Assembly: GCF_007923445.1 (NCBI RefSeq)
Contig: NZ_VOJI01000007.1
Span: forward strand, 1 to 64,000
Length of the DNA stretch: 64,000 nt
Direction: 5' to 3'
From: Puniceibacterium confluentis
Lineage (GTDB): Bacteria; Pseudomonadota; Alphaproteobacteria; Rhodobacterales; Rhodobacteraceae
In this document: piece after piece, positions 1 to 13,400 of the stretch
Position numbering within the stretch: position 1 is the first letter of the stretch
Layout: each line of letters starts with the position of its first letter
Translations under genes and position numbers: made by a program
Notes under the pieces: generated by a model
Seen by the model: the letters and a program-made list of their open reading frames with translations, nothing else
Database searches by the model: none
What the model was told of the DNA's origin: nothing

Positions 1-2
1 GC

Positions 3-508
3 CGACGCCAATGGCGCAAGGTCCATCTGGCCATGGACCCGGCCACATCCGGCATCCGTGCCGTGGAGTTCACCCCCGGCCGCGACGGCGACAGTCCCGT
101 GCTGCCCGATCTGCCCGGCCAGATCCCAGAGGCAGGGCAGATCGCCAGCGTCACCGCCGACGGCGCCTGCGACACGCGCCGCTGCCACAAGGCCATCATC
201 GAACGGCAGGCCATTCCGATCATTCCGATCCGCAGGAACGGGCGGCTATGGAAGGAGGACTGCCCGGCGGCACGCGCCCGAAACGAAACCCTGCGCGCGA
301 CGCGATATTACGGCAGGGCTTTCCGGAAACGCTGGACGGGATACCACGCCCGCAGCCGCACCGAGGCGAGGATGCGCTGCCTGAAAGCCATCGGCGAGCG
401 CGTCATGGCAAGAGACCCCGACCGCCAGACCGCCGAAATCCACATCCGCATCGCCCTTATAACCACTTCAACGCCCTCGGCAGCGCCGAGACCGTCCCTG
501 TGGCATGA
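3..508 (+). pseudogene. IS5-family transposase remnant, 5' end outside window, frameshifted
   Basis: Reading from base 3 the frame gives RRQWRKVHLAMD, then GIRAVEFTPGRDGD, QIASVTADGACDTRRCH and IPIRRNGRLWKED. This is the DDE catalytic core and C-terminal half typical of IS5-family (IS427-like) transposases. The frame is good until IRIALI near base 460, then one base is missing; the expected C-terminus (NHFNALGSAETVPVA, stop at 506-508) continues in the neighbouring frame. The gene is therefore broken by a single-base deletion, and its N-terminal part lies left of the window. Just after the stop, a GC-rich stretch (about 520-560, with ggggctgtcacccctc) may be the element's terminal repeat, but the left end needed to confirm this is not visible. 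Confidence 0.8.
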
Positions 509-689
509 CGTCAGTGGGCTAAGGGGCTGTCACCCCTCAAGCGCGACTTGCGCAACAACACCCATCGAACACCATCCGGACCGCACGGGTGCAAAAATCA
601 GGCGCGTACCGATTTGCCAATTCACTTTTTTTCCTAACCGTCATCCTTGCGTAACTTGACGGTCTCCTGCAGACCCGGGGCGATTCACA

Positions 690-863
690 GGCGCCTTAAG
701 ACTCTTGGCATCAGACACTTCCATCCCGCCGAATGCGGACCGCCATTTGTAGATGGTCGCATCGCTGACACCGTGCATGTGGCGCACTCCTTTGCACCAG
801 GGCCAGCTAGATGCTTTTCAAAATCGCAAAGATTTGTTCTTCGTTGAAAAGGTTTCTCTTCAT
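690..863 (-). pseudogene. IS3-family orfA (helix-turn-helix subunit) remnant with two frameshifts
   Basis: On the minus strand an ATG at 863-861 opens MKRNLFNEEQIFAILK, the classic start of IS3-family OrfA proteins. After a -1 shift the next frame gives EHLAGPGAKE. After a second shift it gives HMHGVSDATIYKWRSAFGG and MEVSDAKSLK, which is the HTH region expected of OrfA. The rest of orfA and all of orfB are missing. About 55 bases upstream of the ATG, the minus strand reads TGACCTGCTCCCC (929-917), which resembles terminal repeats of this family and may be the element's left end. This is a decayed, non-functional fragment. Confidence 0.75.
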
Positions 864-929
864 CGTCTGTCTGCTCGGTTCGAGAACAGGCTGATCCTGA
901 ACGCCGGACTTTCCAGGGGAGCAGGTCAC

Positions 930-1467
930 AGGTTGAATGCACCTGACCCAGTCCGGCGATCAGGTCTCGTATCTGTCCCGTGGGCGCTGACGTCAGGCAT
1001 TCATCAAACTCAAGGCCGCTCAACAGGTTTGGGCGCTGGGAAAGATGGTCGAATACCGTGAACCGACATGCTCTACTCGCCGGTCGGATGAAGGCGACCG
1101 CTGCGACGGAGGTGCATGTAAGGGTTGCGGTGTGCGTAAATGTATCTCGCTAAAGGGTAAATTTCCAAGCTCCTTGTGACTTCGCCCGGGTCTCGCGAAG
1201 CGTGGAAATGTCTTTTCAGATCGCCGCATCTGGTCGTTTCGTCGGGCCATCTGCGACGAAAATGCCATATTACAAGAGGTTTTTCGCGCTTTTAGCGGCT
1301 GTCAACCTGATTGCTTCCCGCGGCGCCGGGACAAACCGTTTCCGATCGCGACACGGTTAATCCTCGCTATCGAGGAAGGATGCCGCCTAAGGTCTTACGA
1401 AGTTTGTCCAGCTGTGTTCGAACAGATTCTGTTTCTAGTAAAGTTTAATCATTAAAAGGATTTCTCA
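930..1467. other. Non-coding region upstream of the giant repeat gene
   Basis: No gene with plausible protein character was found on either strand. The region separates the IS3 remnant from the giant gene at 1468 and becomes AT-richer over the last 80 bases, as expected of a promoter and 5' UTR. A clear Shine-Dalgarno AAGGA (1456-1460) sits 7 bases before the ATG at 1468. A small hairpin and a palindrome in this stretch are listed separately. Confidence 0.5.
1361..1424 (+). promoter_or_regulatory. Candidate regulatory elements: hairpin and 10-bp palindrome before the giant gene
   Basis: TCCTCG (1361-1366) and CGAGGA (1371-1376) form a perfect 6-bp stem with a 4-base loop. At 1415-1424, TGTTCGAACA is a perfect 10-bp palindrome about 45 bases before the start codon, a suitable place for a dimeric repressor or activator near a promoter. 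No known operator consensus is assigned. A short palindrome can arise by chance. Confidence 0.3.
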
Positions 1468-4400
1468 ATGGCCGACGGGATTATTGCGCCGTTCGATTAT
1501 CTGTTCGACCTTGAGAATCGCGTCTGGGCCTCGCTTGGTTCTCTTGACAGTGCGGCTCTGGTCGCTGCTACGGACAACGGCACGTTCAGCGCCTTTTCGC
1601 TTTGGTCGGTCACGCCGTCCTCCGCCGGAGTGTCCAATTTCGTAGAGGTTGACCCGGCCACCGGTGATTACGAACTGCGCCTCGATCCGGATGACATGGC
1701 CGTCCACGATATCGGTGTGCTCAGCAGGACAGATCAGTTCACCTATGACTTCACTTTCGACACCTCGGTGGCCAACGCCCCTCTGACAGTCGCGCTGCTG
1801 ATCAACGGCACGACGGTACAGTTAGCGTCCGTGACCTATGACCCTGCGACGCCCAATGCGGCCATGGCGTCATTTGACATCTCAGGCGTGAACCTGTCTG
1901 CCTTCCGTCCCGGTGTCTCTCCGGTCAGTCTGAAAATCACCAACGCCGACCTGACCGCCGTCCTGCTGGACAACTTTGCCGTAACCGGGGCAACTCTCGA
2001 CACGCTCGAGGCCATCGGCGAGGATGAGATCCCGCTGGCGGATGCCCCCGGTGCGCCGACCGTCAGCGTCACGACCGCGGATTTTGCCACGCATCCCGAG
2101 GAGGTTCAGGCAGCTCTCGGTGGATTGACATTTGTGGTCGGTGATGTCGATGCGGTGAGCGGCGCGTATTTCTGGACATTCCAGGCGCCGCCATTCCTGT
2201 TCGACTTTGTGCCTCAGGGCGACATTCTGCAACTGGACATCCTTATCACCTTTCCAACGGCCAGTGGCCCGCCGATCGAACGGACCGTCACCATCGGAGT
2301 CACAGGCCGCAACGACCCGCCAGATGCCGACAACCAGAACTTTACCGGCGTTGCCAAAACCCCGTTTCACGGGCAACTCGACGGCGCGGATGTTGATGGC
2401 GACACGCTGACATTTGCGCTGGTGACAGACGCCACGGATGGAACGGCCACCGTCAACCCCGACGGCAGCTTTGTCTTCACGCCGGGGGGCGGATTTTCAA
2501 ATTTCGACAGAATTACGTTTCGGGTGACCGATGCCAACGGTGCGTCGGTCGAACGCACTGCCGCCTTTTACGAACATTTCTTCGACCTGTCCGATCGCAG
2601 CTGGCCGAGCCTTGCCACTCTGGACAATGCCGCGTTGGTTGCGGCAGCGGACGACCCGGCATTCGATGGCTTTTCGCTGTGGCGGGTGGCGCCTTCCGCC
2701 GGCAGTCTTGCCGCCAATGCCGCAACGCCGGGCGATTTCGAGCTTGAGTTGCTGGCGACCGGAAGCGCGGTACATGCCATCGGGGTTCTGAACCCGGATG
2801 TGACCGAGAGCTACGAGATCGGGCTGGAAGCCAGTGCACCGAATGCCGACCTGACACTGGAACTGCTCGTCGACGGCGTGGTCGTGCAGGCCCGTGCCGC
2901 CACCTACGAAGCCGGGGCCGAAACCGCCGCAAGCGCCGTGTTCGATCTGTCGCTTCTGGACCTTTCCACCTACACGGTCGGTGTCACGCCTGTCAGCTTG
3001 CGGGTGACCAACAACGATGCCGCCAACGCCGTGCGGCTGGACAATTTCGCGGTGGCCGGTGCGACTTTCGCCCAGATCGAAGAGATCGGATCAGAGACTT
3101 TCGACGCCAGCGGTTTGACCGGCACCGTGCGCGTGTCCGAGATCGCCGTATCCCAGCAGGGTGCGGGAACGGCAGCCATTTCGACCGAGGCACTTGCAGC
3201 CTTTGCAGTGCACCTCCTGGATGCGTCTGCCGGGCGATTTTCCTGGAATTTCTCCGCGCCCACCGGCCTTTTTGATTTTGTGCCGCTCGGGCAGTCCGTG
3301 GTTCTGGAATACACCGTACGTCTCGAAGACGAGGACGGCGTGTTCGTCGAAGAGGTTGTGCCGCTGACCATTGTCGGCAGCAATCAGGCGCCCGAGTCGA
3401 CATCCGCCCCCCGCGATACCGCCGAAGATGTCGCGATCACCGGAACGCTTGTGGCCTCTGACGTCGATGGTGATGCCCTGACCTTTGCTCTGGTCGATGC
3501 CTCCAGGGATGCAACGGTCACGGTCGCCGCCAACGGCACCTATACCTACACGCCCAAGACCAATGCCAATGGCGTCGATACCTTCACCTACAGCGTGACC
3601 GACAGTCACGGCGCCCGTATCGAACGGGATTTCACCGTCAATGTGTCGGCGGTCAACGATGCGCCGTTGAACCTGTTTGACCGCGACATCGCTCAGGCGG
3701 CCGAACTGAACGTGAACGGATCCGTGCGGATCCCGCTTGCCGCGCTGAAGCTGTCCGACCCGGACGCCCCCGCCACGCTGACAGTGATCTTTGATTCCGC
3801 CGGAGCCGGAACCTTCACCTTTGTGGGCCTGACCGATCCGAGCATCATGGTGAACGAGGTCGCGGGCGTTGCAACGCTGACCGGAGCCCCTGCGGCGCTC
3901 AACGCCTATTTCGCACGCGTCGGGGCCGCGGCCAGCTATCAGGACACCTCGGCCACCGAGACGGTGATCAATGTCTCGGTGAGCGACAACGGTGCCACCG
4001 GCACGCCGGGACCGCTGGTGACGCCGCTTGGCACGGTCATCATCACGCTCGATTCCGCACCCGTGGCAGGGGATGACACCCTGTCCGTCACCGAAGACCT
4101 GCAGATCGCAGGGGATCTGCCCGGCATGGATCCGGATGGCGATCCGCTGACCTTTGCACTGGTGACCGGTCAGGGACCGGCTAATGGCACACTGAAAATC
4201 AAAGCGGATGGCAAGTTTACCTACATCCCGGACCCTGGCTACATCGGCGACGATTTCTTCGACTTCAAGGTCTCGGGCGGCGGGGCCTTTGACATCGGGC
4301 GCATCACCCTGAACATCACTGCCGCCGATCCCGGCGCGCCGCGCGTCTATGCCGAGAATGCCCGGGTGAAGGAAGACGGGACGCTTGCCGACACCTTGCA

Positions 4401-7400
4401 GGCCTTTGTCCCCGGCGGTGCGACGCTGGGCTTTGCGCTGGATGCGGTCGGTGGACCGACCAAGGGCACGGTGACGCTGGCGGCTGACGGGGCATATCAA
4501 TACATCCCGTTTGCCGATGCCAATGGCACCGATTCCTTCCGTTACGTGGTCACGGGCCCCTCGGGCACGACCACGGCCACAGCCATCATCACCATCATCC
4601 CGCAGCAGGACGCGCCGGTCGCGTTTGCAGGCACTGCCGTCGCCGACGAAGACGTGTTCTTCACCGGCCAGTTGACCGGCACGGACGTCGATGGCGAAAC
4701 CCTGACGTTTGCCCTTGCCGCGGGGGGCGAGCCTGCATCGGGGTCGGTCACGATTCTGGCGGACGGGACGTACTCCTACACACCGAACCCGAATTTCTTT
4801 GGCGAGGACAGGTTCACATTCACGGTGACAGACGGAATCGACACTGCGACCGAACAGGTGACCATTACCGTCAACCCGGTGAACGATGCGCCTGTTGTCG
4901 CGAATGACAGCTTCGAGATGGACGAGGACGGCACGGTCACCCGCGCCATCATCGCTTCGGACATTGACGGCGATGTGCTCGGCTTTGCCCTGGGCACGGC
5001 GCCGACCCGTGGTGCGGTCACGATCAATGACGACAACACCTATTCCTACACCCCGTTCGAGAACCAGAACGGCAGCGACAGCTTTACGCTGACGGCCTCT
5101 GACGGAACGGATGTGACCACGGCGGATATCAGCGTCGAGATCCTGCCGGTCAACGATGCGCCCGAGGCCACCGACGACTCTGTTGTCACGCGCGAGGATC
5201 AGAGTGCCGTTCTGAGCCTGATCGACAATGACACCGATGTAGATGGCACTGATCTACTGAGCGTCTTGTCGGTCGGACCCGCGGACAACGGTGTGACCTT
5301 GCTACAGGGCGACGGCACGGTGCTTTACACACCGGACGCGGATTTCTTCGGTATCGACACCTTCACCTACCGTCTGAGTGACGGCAACGGCGGCACCGCT
5401 GCAGGTTCGGTTCGCGTCTTTGTGCAGTCGCAGGGTGAAATTCCGGTGCTTGGCACCGACAACGACGATGTGTTTGAGGTCCGCGATTCCCTGGGACGCG
5501 ACCGGGCGTTTGACGGGATGGATGGCTACGACACGGTGCAAAACACCCGGCGTGGACGTGACTTCAATCTCACCGAAGCCAGCTTTGACAGCATCGAAGA
5601 GCTCGACGGCAACGGTGGCGCCATTGTTGTAGACGAAGACGGGCGGCTCGACCTGTCGCTGGTGTCGCGCGTGACCGATGTTCCGCAACTCCAGGGGCGC
5701 GGTGGCAACGAGACGATCTTTGGGTCGCAGGACGATGACCGTATCGAAGGCAAGGATGGCCAGGACGCGTTGTACGGCGAAGGCGGCGATGACACCGTCG
5801 TCGGCGGCGACGGGGCCGACCTGATGGAGGGCGGCGAGGGCGACGATTCCTTCGAGATCGCGGGCCGCGACGGCGAAGGTGACACCTTTGTCGGCGGGGC
5901 GGGCACGGATACGATCCGCAACACCGACCGGAACCACTACCTTTATCTGACCGGCGCACAGTTCGACGGGATCGAGGTGCTCGACGGCAACGGCGGAGAC
6001 ATCCGGGTTGGCCAGGATGGCACACTTGATCTGTCGGCGGTCGGCACATTGGTGGGCGTGCCGCAGATCCGTGGCAGCTCAGGCAACGAGACCATCACCG
6101 GAACCGCCCTTGCCGACCGGATTGACGGTTACCGGGGCGATGACATGCTGTCCGGCGGCGACGGGAATGACACCGTCGTGGGCGGAGACGGCGCGGATGT
6201 TCTGGACGGCGGCACGGGCGACGACCTCTTCGAGGTCGACGGCAGCGAGGGGCAGGGCGACAGCTTTGTCGGCGGCGATGGAAATGATGTTGTCCGCAAC
6301 ACGCATCGCGGCCGCGATCTGTATCTGACCGGTGCGACCTTTGACGGCATCGAGGAAATCGACGCCAATGGCGCGGCGATCAGGGTGGCGCGCGACGGCA
6401 CGCTGGATCTGCGTGAGGTCACCGCATTGACCGATGTGGAGCAGATTCTCGGCGCACAGGGCGATGAAACGATCACCGGATCGCAGGGGGACGACCTCAT
6501 AGATGGCGAGCAGGGGCATGACACCGTGATCCTGCCCGGGGTTGTGGCGGATTTCGAGATCGAGATCCTGAATTCCGGCCATGGACCCGACCATTACCAC
6601 GGCAAGGGGCACTCGCATGACGACACCCGCGTGATCGTTTCCGGGCCGGACACCGGCACCGACGATCTGCAGGACATCGAAGTTGTGGTTTTCGACGACT
6701 ACACACTCTTCCTCGACGGGCGCAACAACCTCCCGATCACCCGGCCGGATGTCTTTGTGACCGATGAGGACTCCGGCTTTGGCCTCACCGATGCGGACCT
6801 GCTGCTGAACGACTACGACCCGGACGGTGACACCTTTGCCGTCACATCCATCACGAGCGACGCTGTCGAGGTGACCCGCACGGCGACGGGTGACATCACG
6901 CTGGATCCGGCCGGTGGTTACGAACACCTCGCTCAGGGCGCGACCACAACCGTTACCGCGCAGTATACCATCGAAGATGCCCACGGCGCCGTGGGCACGG
7001 GAACCATCCTGCTCGAAATCACAGGGGTCAATGACGCCCCGGACGCCGACGACGATCAGGCCGAGACGTCCGAGCAGATCGTGGTCAGTGCCAATGTGCT
7101 GGTCAATGACACCGATGCTGACGACAACGCGGTGCTGCGCGTGGTTCAGGTGAATGGCCAGCCGATCACCAGTGCGATCACGCTCGCCTCTGGCGCCACC
7201 GTGACAATGACGCCCGAGGGCGATTTTATCTATGATCCCGGCGACAACTTTGCCAGCGTTGCGCTGGGCGACACCGCAACCGACAGCTTTTCCTATACGC
7301 TGACCGACGAATTCAACGCCACCTCGACCGCGACCGTCACCCTTGCCATCCACGGCGACAACGACGCCGTCACCGCGCTGCCCGACAGCAACGAAGGCAC

Positions 7401-10400
7401 CGCCCGGCGGGTCCTGTTCCAGGATGCGGCAAGCGGCGTGCTGGCCAATGACAGCGATATCGACATCGGCGACACCCTTCAGGTTTCGGGAATCGCGGGC
7501 GGATCAGACCGCCCGGGCTACGTTTTCCGGGACGGCGCGTTCGAGCAAGTCACGCGGTTCGCGGCGGCCGGGGATACCGGCGGCGAATTTGCGATCCAGG
7601 CGGACGGGGCGTATGTCTTTGACGCCGGAACCGACTTTGACGACCTGTTTCAGGGGCAGTCGCGCACCACATCCGTGACCTATTTCGCCAGCGACGGAAA
7701 CGGCGCGCAGGATTCGTCGACGCTGACGGTGACGGTCCATGCCAGCGAACTGGCACCGCCCGATCCGTCAACCGCGCCGCCCTCCGGCCCGCCCGATGGC
7801 AGCCGGATCCTGACGGTCGAGGGAGACTTTGACCAGTTGGGCGGTGTCGATGTCCTTGAGGAGCTGGCCCGACGGTTGAGCGGTGACGAAAGCATCGACC
7901 TCGACACGTTGTTCGACCTCAATCTCGTTGACATTGATACGACGCTCGAAGTCGCCTTTGACCCGACAACGGGAGTGGCCTTTACCGCGACCGACAACAA
8001 TCCCGGATCCGATGCGATCCTGACCAATTTCGGCGATGAACTTCAGACCGGCGCCGATTATGTCCTCGGCAAGGTCAATCCGTTCATCACCTCGCCGACA
8101 AGCCCGGTGTTCTTTGGCCCGACGTTTGATCTGCTGGCGACGATCCAGGCGCAACTTGGCTGGGACATCTCGGCCTCGACCCTGGGCAAGACGGCGGTGT
8201 TCCAACCTGCCGCCTTTGATCTCTTCATTCCGCAGGATGCCGTGGAAGAAAACGGCCAGTTCCAGATCTACACCGGCGATATCACCAACGGCACGCCGAC
8301 TTCGGCGGTGCAGACCGTCGGCCTGGGCGATATCCGGGTAGACGCCGGATTCGCGCTGGCCGAACTTCAGGTCAGCGACGTCGGTTTCACCATCGGCACG
8401 CAGGATTTCCTCGGTCTCGACCTTGACGGCATCTTTACCGGCTTTCTGGGTCTGGCTGGCGAAATCGACCTGCTGGAAGCGGCCGGAGACCTGTCGCCGG
8501 TGCCACTGGCCGGAACCATCTCGTTTTCGGCCCGGGATGTGATCGACGGCATCGCCACCATCGGCGTGAGCGAGTTCACGACCGCCATCGCATCAGGCGA
8601 CGCAAAAGAGATTGCACAGGTCGTCCAGCGCGCGGTCACCGCCATTGGCGAGGTCGCGTCGACCACTTACCCAATTTACAGCGCAGAGCTGCGCGCCTCG
8701 GAACTGCTGACACTGGTCGACCGGGCAAAATTCAACGAATACGACGGATACTTCGACGACGGCACCGGCTTCTTCGAAGTGACCGACACTGACGACGAAC
8801 TGATCGAAATCACCCGTTCAGAGGTGGAATCGGTCATCGACTTCAACGGCATCGACGACATCATCGAAGACCTGAGCCAGCTGCTGGGGGAAGACGGGTT
8901 CACCGTCATGGACGGGCTGGTGATCAAGGCGACCCTGCCCATCGGCAACATCGAAGAGATCGAAGGTTTCGGCACCACCGATGGCGCTGGCCTACCGGTC
9001 GTGGCCGGGGCGCAGGGCGAGCAGACGATTGCCGTCGAACAGGTCACGCGGCTTGTCGGTGTCGAACTGGATTTCGAGGCTCTGGGTCCGGCTTTGGCCG
9101 AACGCGCGATTGATCAGGCGATCGAAAAGGCGCTTGTCGCGCCGAACGCATCCACGCCAATGGTGATCGGCGCCGGGCTGGGGGCCAAAGTCGCGCTTCT
9201 GCTCGGTCCCGAGCTTCGGGACTTTGTCGAAGACGGGTTCAATTCAAATTCACACATCAAGCCGCTGGCTCTGGTGGCGGCAACCTTCAACCCGCTGATA
9301 AAGCTGCTTAACGGCATCAGCGACTTGGTGAACGAGATCCTGTCCGCTGTGGGTCTGCCCACCATTCCGCTGATCCCCGAGCTGACCGAAAACAATCTCG
9401 AAAGCGCCTTCGATACCGTGATGGACAGCCTGGGCAATGCCATCGTGGGGGCGTTGACCGGGTTTGCTTCGGTGGCCGAGGATGTGCTGGACTTTCTGGC
9501 CAACAATCCGCTGACAGAAGCCATTGACGCGGCGCTGAACGTGGTAAAGGGCATTGTGACCGGCGGTGTCGGTGGCGCATTGAACGCCTTGGGCGATGCC
9601 ATCGACACTGTGGGAAGTTCCCTCGGTTTGGGCGGGGCGCTGAACTTTCTCAACAAGATCATAGAGGTGGCCAACTCGGGCGTGACCGCCGTTGCCGAAT
9701 TCGACAACATTCTGAACAGCCTGTTTTCCGAGCTGGCAGGCTCGGTCGCGGATTTTGCGGATTTCCTTGAAACCGGCGTCGATACCTTTGTCGATACCAT
9801 CAAGAACATCGCAAAGGGCGTGGAACTGAACATCGCGGCCGAATTCAACCTGTTCGATTTTACCGTCGATGCAGGGGTCGATCTGGTCCAGATCGCAACC
9901 TTCAATCCCTATGACGTGACCACCACCTACAATGTCGGCGGCTTCGAGGTCGAGACAGGTCTTGGCCGCGCGGCCACCTTTACGGCGGCCGGCGGCGCAG
10001 GCGAAACTCTGGAAGGTCAGGTCACATATGCGTTCGGCGGCGAGGTCGATTACGACTACATCCTGCGGCTCGAGGTAACTCCGGACCTGACGATGTACGG
10101 CTTTTCCGTCGATGGCGCGCTCACGCTGGGCGATCCCGAAGACCCACGCCAGAGCACCAACAACACGGTGTCCTTTGACTATGCCGGAGTGAAGATCACC
10201 GATGACTTCGGCTTTGATGAACTGGGCAGCCTGCCAATCACCGAGCTCTTTGACGATGCGCTGATCGAGCTGCCCTTCGGGCTGGCCGAAGATGTGGCCG
10301 CGTTCCTGTCCGATCAGCTTCGGGCGGGGCTTGGCAGCCTTGCGGGTGACAGCGCGGGTCTGGACTTCAACGAAATCCGCCTGTTCACGGTCGACGGGGT

Positions 10401-13400
10401 CGATGTGCCCGCCGAACAGTTCACCACGATCACCGACACCTTCAATGTCCAGATCGGAGGCATTGCCCCGACGTCCATCGGCAATCTGAATTTCTCGGAA
10501 GATGCGACCGCCGAACTGTCCGACATCAACCTTCTGGACATCGACGGTGTCGACGGCACCCTGTCGCAGGTCGCGGGATCGGCGCTCAACATCGACAGCT
10601 TCATCAGCCTCGAAACCGGCGGTCAGGTCTTTGTAAACCGGGCCGGTCACGTGGTCTTTGACGCTGGCGGCGACTACGAAGCGCTGGCGCTGGGCGATGT
10701 GGCATCCACGGATGTCGAATTCTCGGTCGATGCCCCGGACGGACTGCAGAAAGTCTATATCGCGACAATCGTGGTCAACGGCGAAAACGATGCGCCTGTG
10801 GCGCTGCCGGGCGAACAGGTGATGACCGAAGGCGGCACGCTGACCTTCGATCCGCTGGCCAATGTCACGGATGTCGACAACGGCGCCATTCTGCGCCTGG
10901 TCGCGGCCAGCAGCGAACATGGCGCTGCCGCGGTGGTGGATGGTCTGCTTCAGTTCACGCCCGAGGTGGATTTCTTCGGCGACGCCACAATCGACTACGT
11001 GGTGCACGACGAACATGACGCCCCGGCGACCGGCCGCGTCACGGTTTCGGTGTCGGGAACGCCTGACCCGGTCACCGCCGTCGCCGACGTTCTGGATGCG
11101 GCGGAGAACGGCATATCGGTCATCGACGTCACAGCGAACGATTACGAGCCCGATGGTGATGTGGTGCGTATCGTGGGGTTTGACCAGCCGACGCAGGGCA
11201 CACTCAGCCTGACAACGGACGGCGCGCTGGCGTTTGATCCTGAAGGGCTGTTTGAAACCCTCGCCGTGGGCGAGGTTGCCACGCAGGTCGTGACAGTCAC
11301 GGTCGCGGATACTGACGGGCAGTCCACCGAAACCCTGACCATCAATGTGCAGGGGGCCAACGACGCGCCTGTCGCCGTCGACGATCAGGCGGCAACCTGG
11401 GAGGACAGGCCGGTCATCTTCGAACTTGCCGGCAATGATTCCGACGTCGACAACGGTGATGCCCTGCGCATCACATCTGTCGGCACTGCTGAGCACGGTC
11501 TGGTCGAGCTTCTGACCGATGGCACGGTCCGCTATACGCCGGATCGGGATTATTTCGGCGACGATGCCTTTGCCTATACCGTCAGCGACGACCAAGGTGG
11601 CGCGGATACGGGCACCGTCTCGATGTTGATCTGGGCGCAGGGTGAAATCCCGGTGCTGGGCAATGGCGACAACAACGTCTTTGATATCCACTACGATTCG
11701 GGCCGCGATCACGCCTTTGACGGCATGGCGGGCTATGATGTCGTCCGCAATACCAGGGTACGCCGCGACACCAATCTCACCGACGCCAGCTTTGAAAGCA
11801 TCGAAGAGATTGACGGTAACGGCGGCGACATCACCGTCGATTCCGGCGGGTGGCTGGATCTGTCCATGGTCGCGACTCTGACAAACGTGGCGCGGATACT
11901 GGGCCGGGACGGGAACGAGACGATCACCGGTTCGCAGGACGATGACCGGATCCTGGGCCGCAAAGGCGAGGATTCGCTGTTCGGCGTCGGCGGCAACGAC
12001 ACCATGACCGGCGGCGAGGATGCCGATCTGATCGACGGTGGCGACGGAGACGACCTGTTCGAAATCGAGGATGACGACGGCGCGGGCGACACCTTTGTGG
12101 GCGGAGCGGGAACGGACACCATCGTCAACACCGATGCCCGCCATGATTTCGACCTTGCGAATGCGCAGTTCCACGGGGTCGAAGTGATCGACGGCAACGG
12201 CGGCGAGATCCGGGTGGGCCGCGACGGCGTGCTGGACTTGTCCTCGGTCGGGACACTGACCGACGTCGAGAGGATCCGGGGCGCTTCCGGGGACGAGACG
12301 ATCATCGGCACGGATGGCGACGACCTGATACTCGGCGACCGCGGCGCGGATGTGCTTGGCGGTGGCGCGGGCAACGACACGATCGACGGTGGCTACCACG
12401 CCGACCGGATGGAGGGTGGTGACGGCGACGACGTGTTCACGATTGGCGGCAAGCATGGCGTCGGGGACACCTTTGTCGGCGGCGATGGCCAGGACGTGAT
12501 CCGCAATACCAAGCAGGACCAGTCCTTCCACCTGACCGGAGCGGTTTTTGACGGCATTGAAGAGATCAATGGCAATGGCGGCGAGATCCGGGTGGGCCGG
12601 GACGGCGTGCTGGATCTGTCAACCGTGGCCGTTCTGACCGATGTCGCGGGCATCCGCGGCAACTCGGGGAATGAAACGCTCACCGGCTCTCAGGGTGATG
12701 AGGTCATCGACGGTGAAAACGGGTTCGACACGGTGATCGTTCCTGGGTCGGTGGTCGATTTCGATATCGAGGTTCTGGACACGCGGCACGACCATGATCA
12801 TGGCAACGGTCATCGTCACGACGACACCCATGTCATCGTTTCTGGCCCGGATACCGGAACCGACACCCTGCTGGACATCGAGCAAATCGTGTTTGACGAC
12901 TACACGCTTTACCTTGACGGCCGGAACAACGCTCCGATCATCCGCGCCGATGCCTTCGGTACCGACGAAGACACCGCCTTGCTGCTGACCTATGCCGATC
13001 TGCTGGCCAATGATTACGACCCCGATGGCGACCCCTTCGGGATCACCTCGGTCAGCAGTGCCGACGTCGCGGTTCTCTTCGACGCGGCAGGCGGGATCAC
13101 GCTGGATCCGCGCGGCCTCTACGACACCCTGGCCCAGGGGGCATATCAAGACGTCACCGCGACCTACACCACTGCGGATGCCCACGGGGCCGTCGGTTCG
13201 GGCAAGATCAGCCTCGTGATCACCGGTGTGAACGACGCACCTGTGGCCAACAGCGATTCCGGCGAAACTACCGAACAGATCATCGCGACCGGCAATGTGC
13301 TGGGCAATGACACCGATGTGGACGATGGCGCAACGCTGCGGATCACCGCGGTCAACGGACAGCCGATCACAACACCGATCACACTGGCCTCCGGTGCGAT

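Noticed and set aside
5395-5406. TAAG tetrapeptide (residues 1310-1313) as a LapG-type cleavage site
   Set aside because: LapG sites lie in a retention module near the N-terminus (about residue 100). Here the tetrapeptide is deep in the protein within an ordinary cadherin-like strand, and no retention module surrounds it.
5700-6530. Tandem short repeats as a CRISPR-like or satellite array
   Set aside because: The repetition is in-frame coding for RTX nonapeptides (GGxGxDxxx); units vary in DNA sequence and there are no unique spacers.
9250-12531. A 1093-codon open frame on the minus strand inside the giant gene
   Set aside because: It is antisense to a strongly repeated, motif-rich protein, its own translation has no recognisable domains, and high GC with biased third positions produces such frames. 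The same reasoning removes the 776-codon minus-strand frame at 43400-45730 and the long antisense frames over the PKS and nitrate genes.
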